In this document: piece by piece, positions 25,009-32,231 of the stretch
Layout of the letters: every line of letters starts with the position of its first letter
Numbering within the stretch: the stretch's first letter is position 1
DNA from: Bradyrhizobium cenepequi
GTDB taxonomy: Bacteria > Pseudomonadota > Alphaproteobacteria > Rhizobiales > Xanthobacteraceae
Assembly: GCF_020329485.1 (NCBI RefSeq)
Contig: NZ_JAGKJI010000011.1
Coordinates: 1-64,000 of the forward strand
Direction: 5' to 3'
Length of the DNA stretch: 64,000 nt
Position numbers and translations under genes: made by a program
Notes under the pieces: generated by a model
What the model saw: the letters and a program-made list of their open reading frames with translations, nothing else
Database searches by the model: none
What the model was told of the DNA's origin: nothing

Positions 25009-26232
25009 ATGAAAACGCTGTCGTATTCACTGGGAATATCCCTCCTCGCGCTCTGCGTCTCCTGCGGCGCTTCAGCCCAGACGTCCCGATCGATTAAAAT
25101 CGGCGTCCTCAACGACGCCTCCGGCCCTTATTCGGACAATGCCGGCGCGGGATCGGTGACATCTGCAAAAATGGCTGCCGGGGATTTCATGCGGCAGCAT
25201 CCCGATTTCAAGGTCGAGATCATTGCCGCGGATCATCAGAACAAGGCGGACATCGGCGCAGCCATCGCGCGGAGATGGATCGATCAGGAGAAGGTGGACG
25301 CGGTCGCCGATGTGCCGAACTCGGCGGTCGGCCTGGCCGTAAATGAGGTGGTGCGCGGGACCAAGGCAGGGCTGATCGCCTCAAGCGCGGCCTCGTCCGA
25401 TCTTACCGGAAAGTACTGTTCTCCCAACACCATCCAGTGGACCTTCGACAGTTGGGCCGCGTCGCACACCATTGGTGACTACCTCGTGCATCACGGCGGC
25501 AAGAAATGGTATTTCATCGCAACCGACAATGCCCTGGGCAAATCCATGGTTCGCGATGGAACGTCCGTGATCAAATCGGGCGGTGGCACCGTCGTCGGAT
25601 CCGTCAATGTTCCTATCGACAACGCCGACTATGCATCCTTCATTCTGCAGGCAGACGGTTCGGGCGCCGACGTGATCGCCTTCGCCACCGCCGGCGGCGA
25701 CACGATCAATTTGATCAAGCAATCCTCGGAGTTCGGGCTCAAGCAGAACGGGCGCACTTTCGCGGCGCTGCTCACCACGACGAATGACGTGGATTCGAGC
25801 GGCCTCTCCGTGGCGCAGGGACTCATCATCACCCAGCCCTTCTACTGGGACCTGAACGACGCCAGCCGTGCCTGGTCGGCGCGGTTCGGCGAACTGCGAC
25901 ACGGGCATTCGCCCACCGCATTCCACGCCGGCGTCTATTCGTCCGTGCGGGCCTATTTGAATGCGGCACTGGCTGCAGGAACAAATGACGCCCAGGCGAT
26001 CATCCGCGAGATGAAGCGCGAGCCCATCGACGACGATCTGTTCGGACCGGTGGTCGTCCGTCCGGATGGGCGCGCCATCCACAACATGTACATATTCCGC
26101 GTCAAATCACCGGCAGCGTCGAAGAGCAAATGGGATCTCCTGGAGCAGGTAGGCGTGTTGACCGGGCCTGAAGCCTTTCGGCCGCTCGACGACGGCGGAT
26201 GTGCGCTGCTCGAACAGGCAAAGAACAACTGA
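25009..26232 (+). CDS. LivK-type ABC transporter substrate-binding protein
   Basis: Signal peptide SLGISLLALCVSCGASAQ, with a Cys near the end that could also make it a lipoprotein. The Peripla_BP_6 fold follows: IKIGVLNDASGPYSDNAGAGSVTSAKMAAGDF, then KADIGAAIARRWIDQEKVDAVADVPNSAVGLAVNEV and KKWYFIATDNALGKSMVRDGT. In many rhizobial pathways this group binds aromatic acids. It follows the reductase gene by 35 bases and precedes a CoA-transferase, so it may capture the oxygenase substrate. No permease or ATPase genes are in the window, so it must use a transporter encoded elsewhere. The ATG at 25009 is chosen over an upstream TTG/GTG. Confidence 0.92.
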   Translation: MKTLSYSLGISLLALCVSCGASAQTSRSIKIGVLNDASGPYSDNAGAGSVTSAKMAAGDFMRQHPDFKVEIIAADHQNKADIGAAIARRWIDQEKVDAVADVPNSAVGLAVNEVVRGTKAGLIASSAASSDLTGKYCSPNTIQWTFDSWAASHTIGDYLVHHGGKKWYFIATDNALGKSMVRDGTSVIKSGGGTVVGSVNVPIDNADYASFILQADGSGADVIAFATAGGDTINLIKQSSEFGLKQNGRTFAALLTTTNDVDSSGLSVAQGLIITQPFYWDLNDASRAWSARFGELRHGHSPTAFHAGVYSSVRAYLNAALAAGTNDAQAIIREMKREPIDDDLFGPVVVRPDGRAIHNMYIFRVKSPAASKSKWDLLEQVGVLTGPEAFRPLDDGGCALLEQAKNN

Positions 26233-26312
26233 CAGCGCATTTGGCGGAGGCGCGTTCGCAAACGCGGCGTCTCTCTCGGAGATCTGAACGACAAACCTAT
26301 GGGGTAGGAACA

Positions 26313-27602
26313 ATGCTGGATCAGCTTGAAGCGGAATTTCCGGAACATACGTCGCGTCCGTCCAATGCGCCGAAAGCCCTGGACGGGATCCGGGTCATCG
26401 ATTTCTCGCACTTCATCGCTGGGCCCCTTGCCACGATGATCCTCGCCGACATGGGCGCAGAGGTCATCAAGATCGAGACGCCCGGGAAGGGCGACGATCT
26501 TCGCCGCTATCCCCCCGTGCACCCCGACCTCATGCACGGCGCCCCGTTTCTCTGGACCAATCGCAACAAGCGCAGCGTGGCCGTCGATCTGAAGTCGGCA
26601 GAAGGCCTCAAGATCGTGCGCGAGCTGATAGCCAAGGCGGATGTGGTGGTCGAGAATTTCTCGACTGGAGTCATGAAACGGCTTGGTCTCGACTACGAGA
26701 GTTGCCGCAAGATCAAACCGGAGATCATCTACTGTTCGGTGTCGGCCTATGGCCGTGACGGCGCATCCGCTGACAGGCTCGGTTTCGACCCGATCGTGCA
26801 GGTCGAGAGTGGTTTTGTGTCCATGAACGGCTACGCCGATCGCGAGGGCGTACGCGCATTGTCGCCGGTCATGGATATCAGCACGGCGATGATGGCGTCC
26901 AACGCGATACTCGGTGCGGTGGTTGCACGCGAACGCAGTGGGCTCGGGCAAGCCATTGAGGTGTCGTTGTTCGACAATGCCGTGTTGATGACCGGCTATG
27001 CGACGCTGCAACATTTGTTCAGCGGTGCGGATCCTCAGCGCCATGGCAACACGTCTCCCGACACCTGCCCGTCGGGCGTGTTTCAGGCACAGGACCGCTC
27101 CTTCTATATCAACTGCGGCAACGACAAGATCTTTCAACGGCTGATGTCGCAGGTGATCGGTCGCCCCGACCTGGCCTCGGCTGAAGCCTATGCCACCGGA
27201 CCCGATCGCATTCGGCGGCGCGACGAATTGTTCGCGATCCTTGGCGAGTCTTTCGCGCAACAGCCTTGGTCGTACTGGCAATCGCGGATGCGCGTGGCGG
27301 GCGTGCCCTGCGGGCAGGTGCGCAGCGTCGGCGAGGCCATTCGCTCTCCAGAAGCGAGAGAGCGTGCGATCGTGACGCGCATCCCGCATCCCACGGTTGG
27401 ATGGGTCCCGAATGTAAGACTGCCGATCCGATATTCGCACACCCCGATCGCGGATCCCGTCGCCGCACCGGCCGTAGGGCAGCACACGGAAGAAGTGCTG
27501 CGCGAAGTACTCGGCTATGACGAAGCCCGCCTTGCAGGTCTTGCGGAAGCAGGGGCTCTGGGCGACCATCGCCGGCTTCAGTCGGCGGAAAAGCAGACAT
27601 AA
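26313..27602 (+). CDS. CaiB/BaiF family (class III) CoA-transferase
   Basis: A second CoA-transferase, about 430 residues. It has LDGIRVIDFSHFIAGPLATMILADMGAEVIKIETPGKGDDLR, FLWTNRNKRSVAVDLKSAEG, VVENFSTGVMKRLGLDYESCRKIKPEIIYCSVSAYGRDG, and PVMDISTAMMASNAILGAVVARERSGLGQAIEVSLFD with the conserved Asp. The ATG at 26313 is preceded by GGGGTAGGAACA; an upstream in-frame stretch overlaps the binding-protein gene. Its stop TAA shares a base with the ATG of the thiolase gene, so they are coupled. It is expected to activate the acid taken up or formed by the oxygenase. Confidence 0.93.
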   Translation: MLDQLEAEFPEHTSRPSNAPKALDGIRVIDFSHFIAGPLATMILADMGAEVIKIETPGKGDDLRRYPPVHPDLMHGAPFLWTNRNKRSVAVDLKSAEGLKIVRELIAKADVVVENFSTGVMKRLGLDYESCRKIKPEIIYCSVSAYGRDGASADRLGFDPIVQVESGFVSMNGYADREGVRALSPVMDISTAMMASNAILGAVVARERSGLGQAIEVSLFDNAVLMTGYATLQHLFSGADPQRHGNTSPDTCPSGVFQAQDRSFYINCGNDKIFQRLMSQVIGRPDLASAEAYATGPDRIRRRDELFAILGESFAQQPWSYWQSRMRVAGVPCGQVRSVGEAIRSPEARERAIVTRIPHPTVGWVPNVRLPIRYSHTPIADPVAAPAVGQHTEEVLREVLGYDEARLAGLAEAGALGDHRRLQSAEKQT

Positions 27603-28789
27603 TGGGACCAACCGATCGGACGCTCAGGGGCCGCGTGGCCGTCGTCGGGATTGGCGAGACGGCGTATTATCGGCACGGGGCTTCGCCGGATGCCGAATTC
27701 AAGCTCGCGCTGAAGGCGATCCTGGCGGCATGCAATGACGCCGGGCTCGATCCGCGCGACATCGACGGCTTCGCGTCCTATAGCGACGATCGCAGCGATG
27801 CTTCGCGGCTTGCCGCCGCGCTCGGGACACGCAGGCTGCGTGCCGCCACGATGCAGTGGGGCGGAGGCGGCGGGGGTTGCTGCGCGGCGGTGGCGAATGC
27901 GGCGGCGTCGATCGTGGCCGGTCTTGCCGATTGCGTGGTCGTGTTTCGATCGCTGGCGCAGGGTCAATATGGCCGCTTCGGGCAGACCACAGGCATCGAT
28001 ACCATCTCGGGCGAGAAGGCGTACCTGATGCCTTACGGCGTGCTGGCGCCGCCACAACGCTTTGCCATGCGGGTGCGCCGCTTCATGTATGAGCACGGCG
28101 TGCGGCAGGAAGCCCTGCGCGCGATCGCGCTCGCGTCCTATCACCATGCGCAGGCGAACCTTCGTGCCGTCATGCACGGCAAGCCGCTCGATCCGGCAAA
28201 ATACGATGCATCGCGCTGGATCGCCGAACCCTTTCATCTCTACGATTGCTGCATGGAGAATGACGGTGCGGCGGCGCTCGTGCTGGTGCCCGAGGAACGC
28301 GCGAACGAATTCCGGCACAAGCCGGTCTACGTGCTCGGCGCGGCCGTTGGATCGGGATATCGTACGGGCGCAGCTCCTCACAATTCGCCGCTCTATGCCA
28401 GCGCCAGCTTCGAGACGGTCGCATCAGACCTTTACCGGATGGCCAGCCTCGGACCATCCGATGTCGGCGTGGTCCAGAGCTATGAGAACTTCACCGGCGG
28501 GGTCGTGATGGCGTTGGCGGAGCATGGCTTTTTCAAGCCGGAGGAGGCGAACGACTTCCTCACCCTTGAGAACCTGATCGCTCCCTCCGGGCGGCTGCCG
28601 CTCAATACCAGCGGGGGCAATCTCGCCGAATGCTACATGCACGGCTTCGAACTTGTGCTCGAGGCCGTGCGCCAGGTACGCGGCGCGTCGTCAAACCAGG
28701 CCGCACGGAGCGATGTGGCGATGGTTATTGGCGGTCCCATGGTAACCCCCGTCAGCAATCTTCTCCTCGGCTCGGGAGGGACGTTATGA
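27602..28789 (+). CDS. Thiolase-like protein (SCP2-thiolase/lipid-transfer family)
   Basis: Starts RGRVAVVGIGETAYYRHG, the opening of the thiolase-like acetyl-CoA acetyltransferase family that pairs with DUF35 proteins. The segment around the usual nucleophile is QWGGGGGGCCAAVANAAASIVAGLADCVVVF, with two adjacent Cys near residue 95. Later blocks are MENDGAAALVLVPEERA, VGVVQSYENFTGGVVMALAEHGF and LNTSGGNLAECYMHGFELVLEAV. The second catalytic GHP motif of true thiolases is replaced (AECYMHG). The role may be retro-Claisen or aldol-type cleavage of a CoA ester together with the DUF35 partner, as known for steroid side-chain aldolases. It overlaps the next gene by four bases (ATGA). Confidence 0.87.
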   Translation: MGPTDRTLRGRVAVVGIGETAYYRHGASPDAEFKLALKAILAACNDAGLDPRDIDGFASYSDDRSDASRLAAALGTRRLRAATMQWGGGGGGCCAAVANAAASIVAGLADCVVVFRSLAQGQYGRFGQTTGIDTISGEKAYLMPYGVLAPPQRFAMRVRRFMYEHGVRQEALRAIALASYHHAQANLRAVMHGKPLDPAKYDASRWIAEPFHLYDCCMENDGAAALVLVPEERANEFRHKPVYVLGAAVGSGYRTGAAPHNSPLYASASFETVASDLYRMASLGPSDVGVVQSYENFTGGVVMALAEHGFFKPEEANDFLTLENLIAPSGRLPLNTSGGNLAECYMHGFELVLEAVRQVRGASSNQAARSDVAMVIGGPMVTPVSNLLLGSGGTL

Positions 28790-29232
28790 GCGGCAAGGCG
28801 AGCGCGACCTATCTTCCGAACGGCCTGCCGATTCCAGTGGCCGAGCCCGATGGCCTGTCAGCGCCGTACTGGGCCGGGTTGCGGCAAAGCCGGCTTCTGG
28901 TGCAGCGCTGCCGCTATTGCCAGACTTGGCAGTTCGGACCGGAATGGATCTGTCATCGCTGTCACGCCTTCGATCCGGACTGGACCGAGGTCGAACCGCG
29001 CGGCCGTATCTACAGTTGGGAACGCGTTTGGCACCCCTCGCATATCGCGCTGACGCAGCATGGTCCCTATATCGCAGTGCTAGTGGAACTGCCGCATGTC
29101 GGCGGCGTGCGCATGGTCGGCAACCTGCTGGGCGATCCCACGCAGGAAGTCGTGATCGGGGCGGATGTCGAAGGTGTGTTCGAGCATCATCCCGATCCGC
29201 CATACTCCCTGCTGCAGTGGCGAGTGGTCTAA
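28786..29232 (+). CDS. DUF35 OB-fold protein with N-terminal zinc ribbon (thiolase partner)
   Basis: A 148-residue protein. The zinc ribbon is CRYCQTWQFGPEWICHRC, followed by the OB-fold (GRIYSWERVWHPSHIALTQHGPYIAVLVELPHVGGVRMVGNLLG, then IGADVEGVFEHH). Family members bind thiolase-like proteins and form the active complex, for example in acetoacetyl-CoA thiolase/HMG-CoA synthase complexes and in steroid retro-aldolases. The ATG lies inside the thiolase stop (ATGA), so stoichiometric synthesis is likely. It is the last gene of the Rieske operon. Confidence 0.9.
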   Translation: MSGKASATYLPNGLPIPVAEPDGLSAPYWAGLRQSRLLVQRCRYCQTWQFGPEWICHRCHAFDPDWTEVEPRGRIYSWERVWHPSHIALTQHGPYIAVLVELPHVGGVRMVGNLLGDPTQEVVIGADVEGVFEHHPDPPYSLLQWRVV

Positions 29233-29780
29233 TGCAGTTAGGTCAAAATCAGCGGCTCTGTCGGAAATTACTCCTGTTTGCGCTTAGGGCTGGTCGGGTT
29301 TTGCAGCTGCCGAGGGCGCGCTCGTCGATGCTATGCGACATTGTTGGCTAAAATCCCGATTTCCAATGCTTTCAGCATTTGGCTTCAGGAGCCCAAAAGC
29401 TTGGTTCGCTTGGGCGAATGAGCGGCCGATTTCCTTGGTGGGCCGGGCAGGACTCGAATCTGCAACCAGACCGTTATGAGCGGGAGGATATAGACTAGCT
29501 TCGTTGATTTTGCGGCGTTTTCGTTCGATTTTGATCGCGTTCGTTGCATTCGGGCGAGGTCGTTTCTGGTGTGAAACTGGTGCGGTCCGTTTCCTGACGC
29601 GATCGAGCTGCGCGTCTAACCTTGGCGTACCATAGACGCATCTTAAGAGCGCCGCGGCTCGGCGGCCGACGCAAGGCCGATACGGCGCGGCTGTCATAGT
29701 ACCTTCGCAAAACTTGGCTTGATAAGCGAGAGGCTGCCTGTCTGGCGAACCGGCATTTGTGCTGGTGGCCCAGGCAGACT
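29233..29780. other. Intergenic region containing a 3' tRNA fragment, no gene
   Basis: No protein-coding frame here is convincing. The only recognisable element is the tRNA 3' fragment on the minus strand at 29436-29483. The rest is probably island-end DNA and the promoter of the STN gene. Confidence 0.55.
29436..29483 (-). pseudogene. 3' half of a CAU-anticodon tRNA (Met/Ile2-like), possible att remnant
   Basis: On the minus strand the sequence runs from the anticodon arm (CCGCTCATAACGG) through the variable loop and T-arm (GCAGATTCGAGTCCTGC) to acceptor CCGGCCCA and an encoded CCA. The T-stem pairs except for one A-C mismatch. The 5' half (acceptor GGGCCGG and D-arm) is absent upstream. 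Integrases often cross over in the anticodon or T-arm and leave just such a 3' copy at the far island end. Confidence 0.75.
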
Positions 29781-30503
29781 ATGGCTTGGACAGTTTCCAT
29801 GACACCAGCTGTCGATATCTTGCGTGGGCGGGGTGCTCAATATTTATTGTTTGTGGCGTTGGCCTGGGGGACGGCTAGCTCGGCGCTGTACGCCGAGTCG
29901 TTGTCTTCGCATGCGAAGGTTCAATTTGACATTCCAGCCCAGCCGCTGGCCGAAGCCCTGGTGGCCTACGGCGCAGCTACCGGTCTCGAGGTATTTTACG
30001 ACGGCTCGCTCGCGCTCGGTCAGCGCTCGACAGGGATCAAAGGCGCGTTCGCTCCGATCGACGCCCTGGAAGCGTTATTGCGTGGCACCGGCTATGGTCC
30101 CAAGACCTCGCAATACGGCGACGCAATCAGCATCATCAAGACACCGCGCGCCCTTGCCGTCTCACAGACTGCAGCGCTCGGCCGCTTCGAGCCTTATCTC
30201 GCCATCATTCAGGCCCGCGTCACGGAAGCTCTGTGCAAAGCCGATGACGCGAAGCCGGACGATGGAGAGATCATGATCAGCTTCTGGCTGGATCCGTCGG
30301 GCCGCGTTTTGCGCGCGCAGCTGTGGAGCCCCGGGCTCTCAGCCAATCGCCAGCGCGTTCTTTTGCCAGGGTTGCAGGGTTTGGAAGTCGGGCACGCGGT
30401 GCCGGCCGGATTGCCTCAGCCGCTTGCCATGGTGATCTTTCCTCCGTCAAGCCGCGAGCAGGCTGGATGCCGTCCGACCAGCCGGCGGCAGGCCACCAAT
30501 TAG
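29781..30503 (+). CDS. Stand-alone STN (secretin/TonB N-terminal) domain protein with TonB-C-like end
   Basis: After a signal/anchor stretch (YLLFVALAWGTASSALYA) comes an STN domain: VQFDIPAQPLAEALVAYGAATGLEVFYDGSLALGQRSTGIKGAFAPIDALEALLRGTGYGPKT. The STN fold is usually the periplasmic signalling extension of TonB-dependent transducers such as FecA. Here no barrel follows. Instead, YLAIIQARVTEALCKADDA, DGEIMISFWLDPSGRVLRAQLWSPG and GLPQPLAMVIFPPS resemble a TonB C-terminal domain. It lies 40 bases before an ECF sigma gene with a FecR gene next, so it probably acts in the periplasm as the signal-presenting partner of FecR. The start is uncertain (TTG 29757, ATG 29781 or 29799). Confidence 0.85.
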   Translation: MAWTVSMTPAVDILRGRGAQYLLFVALAWGTASSALYAESLSSHAKVQFDIPAQPLAEALVAYGAATGLEVFYDGSLALGQRSTGIKGAFAPIDALEALLRGTGYGPKTSQYGDAISIIKTPRALAVSQTAALGRFEPYLAIIQARVTEALCKADDAKPDDGEIMISFWLDPSGRVLRAQLWSPGLSANRQRVLLPGLQGLEVGHAVPAGLPQPLAMVIFPPSSREQAGCRPTSRRQATN

Positions 30504-30543
30504 TGTCGAGGCGTGCGCGGCGCAATGCGAAGGGCTCAAGGGC

Positions 30544-31137
30544 ATGACTGAGCTGAGCCGCGCCCTTTTGCGCCGCGCATTTCTCTTGGGCTACGACGAT
30601 TTGAAATTGCGGCTGACGAAGCGCCTCGGATCGATCGAGCTCGCGGGCGATTCTCTGCAGGAGGCCTGGCTCAGGCTCGAACGCGCCGCGCCCATTGGAC
30701 CGGTGCTCCGCCCGCAATCCTATATTTTTCGTATCGCATACAATATCGCTCTCAAGCGCCTGCATCGTGAGCGCGATGTCGTCACGCTTGACGAGGCGAT
30801 CGAGGAGCTCGACCTTGCTGATGAGGCGCCCGGGCCTGCAGAGGTGACGGAAGGCCGCGCCGAATGGGCCTTGCTGGCACAGGCGACCAAGGAGCTCACG
30901 CCACGCCGGCGGGACATCTTGTTTGCGGTACGACTTGAAGGTCTGTCGATCCGCGAAGTGGCGATACAGCACGATATCTCCGAACGTCTTGTCGCCTTGG
31001 AGCTAAAAGAGGCCGTGCTGCATTGCGCCGAGCGCCTCAAGCGGAATGTCGTTTCGCGATTCAGTTCAAGGCTGCTCGAGGGATCTCATAAGGAGGAAGC
31101 CCAACGAACAGATGAACCGACGGATGGCCATGGATAG
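30544..31137 (+). CDS. ECF-type RNA polymerase sigma factor, FecI-like
   Basis: A 197-residue sigma-70 family factor. Region 2 is seen as LRLTKRLGSIELAGDSLQEAWLRLERA, PQSYIFRIAYNIALKRLHRER. Region 4 is LAQATKELTPRRRDILFAVRLEGLSIREVAIQHDISERLVALELKEAVLHCAERL, the helix-turn-helix for the -35 element. It directs polymerase to a small regulon, presumably the downstream adhesin and its own operon. It overlaps the FecR gene, whose product should hold it inactive. It is FecI-like by context, although no iron-siderophore receptor is nearby. Confidence 0.9.
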   Translation: MTELSRALLRRAFLLGYDDLKLRLTKRLGSIELAGDSLQEAWLRLERAAPIGPVLRPQSYIFRIAYNIALKRLHRERDVVTLDEAIEELDLADEAPGPAEVTEGRAEWALLAQATKELTPRRRDILFAVRLEGLSIREVAIQHDISERLVALELKEAVLHCAERLKRNVVSRFSSRLLEGSHKEEAQRTDEPTDGHG

Positions 31138-32125
31138 CTCTCGCGCTCCGCAGTCCGGCGCCCCGTCGATCGACGAGGAGGCCTATGAGTGGGTGATGCG
31201 GTTCGCAGAAGGGCGGGCGAACCGGGCGGATCTTGCCGCGCTCAAACAATGGGTTGCTCGCAGCCCCGCCCACCGTGAGGCCTTCGGCCGGATGAGCCGG
31301 ACATGGAAATCCCTGGGGCCGGTCGGCAAGGATTTGGCGGCCGACGCTCTTGCAGGCCCGACTTTGCGTGCCCACGATGCAGCCGCGAGCATCAAATCCG
31401 GCGTCGGGCGCCGTGCCTTTCTGGGCGGCGCGCTTGCAGCCTCCGCGGCGGGCGCCGCCATTCTCGTTGTCCGGCCTCCGCTCGGATTGTGGCCGTCGTG
31501 GTCGGAGTTTGCTGCTGACTACAGGACCGCAATCGGCGAGCAGCGCGAGATCACGCTGGCGGATCGCGCCACTATCGATCTGAACACGCGGACCAGCCTT
31601 TCGCTGCGCGCGAGTGGCACGGAGGCCGAGATCATTGCCGGCGAGGCGATGATCTCCACCAAATCCGACACCGCCGATCCTTTCACAGTCGTCGCAGCCG
31701 GCGGCCGCATCGCCGCGGCAGCGGCGCGTTTCAATGTGCGGGTCGACGATCGGGTCGCTTGTGTCACCTGTGTGACAGGCGATGTGCGCCTCGAGCGGGG
31801 CATGTCCGCGCTGTCGCTCTCGCCTGGACAGCAGATCGCTTATTCCAGCGAACGGATGGGCCAAATCGTCACAGTTGATCCTGTCACGGTTTCGGCCTGG
31901 CGAGACGGGATCGTCGTCTTCCAGTCCACACCGATCGGCGAGGTGATTGCGGAGGTCAATCGATATCGACCGGGGCGAATCATCTTGACGAACAAGGACC
32001 TAGGGCGCCGCCTGTTCAACGCGAGGCTCAGGATCGAGAACATCGGCCGCGTCGTTTCGCTGATCGAGGAGGTATTCGGCGCCCACGCGACCGCGCTGCC
32101 GGGGGGCATCCTGCTGCTTGGATGA
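31112..32125 (+). CDS. FecR-family anti-sigma/sigma regulator
   Basis: Cytoplasmic N-terminus (DUF4880-like): EEAYEWVMRFAEGRANRADLAALKQWVARSPAHREAFGRMSRTW, which should bind the sigma factor. One membrane segment at about residues 102-121, GRRAFLGGALAASAAGAAILVV, has a twin-arginine-like start. The periplasmic FecR domain is YRTAIGEQREITLADRATIDLNTRTSLSLRASG, LSPGQQIAYS. The C-terminal end, PIGEVIAEVNRYRPGRIILTNKDLGRRLFNARLRIENIGRVVSLIEEVFGA, is STN-like and is the part expected to touch the free STN protein. The gene overlaps the sigma gene; starts at 31112, 31124 or 31130 are possible. It precedes the giant adhesin by 106 bases. Confidence 0.92.
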   Translation: MNRRMAMDSSRAPQSGAPSIDEEAYEWVMRFAEGRANRADLAALKQWVARSPAHREAFGRMSRTWKSLGPVGKDLAADALAGPTLRAHDAAASIKSGVGRRAFLGGALAASAAGAAILVVRPPLGLWPSWSEFAADYRTAIGEQREITLADRATIDLNTRTSLSLRASGTEAEIIAGEAMISTKSDTADPFTVVAAGGRIAAAAARFNVRVDDRVACVTCVTGDVRLERGMSALSLSPGQQIAYSSERMGQIVTVDPVTVSAWRDGIVVFQSTPIGEVIAEVNRYRPGRIILTNKDLGRRLFNARLRIENIGRVVSLIEEVFGAHATALPGGILLLG

Positions 32126-32231
32126 CCTCTCAACTTTTTTTGCAGATCTGAGCCCGTCCGGGGATCCAGGAATCGAGAGGGGGCATCCGCGTGCTGCCCC
32201 GCCGAGAACGATTGCCTGAGAAAGCGTATCC

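Noticed and set aside
25953..27611. 552-codon open frame opposite the second CoA-transferase
   Set aside because: Antisense shadow of the CaiB/BaiF gene, with no recognisable domain.
29436..29483. A functional tRNA gene
   Set aside because: The acceptor 5' strand and D-arm are missing upstream and the T-stem has a mismatch, so only a 3' fragment is supported.
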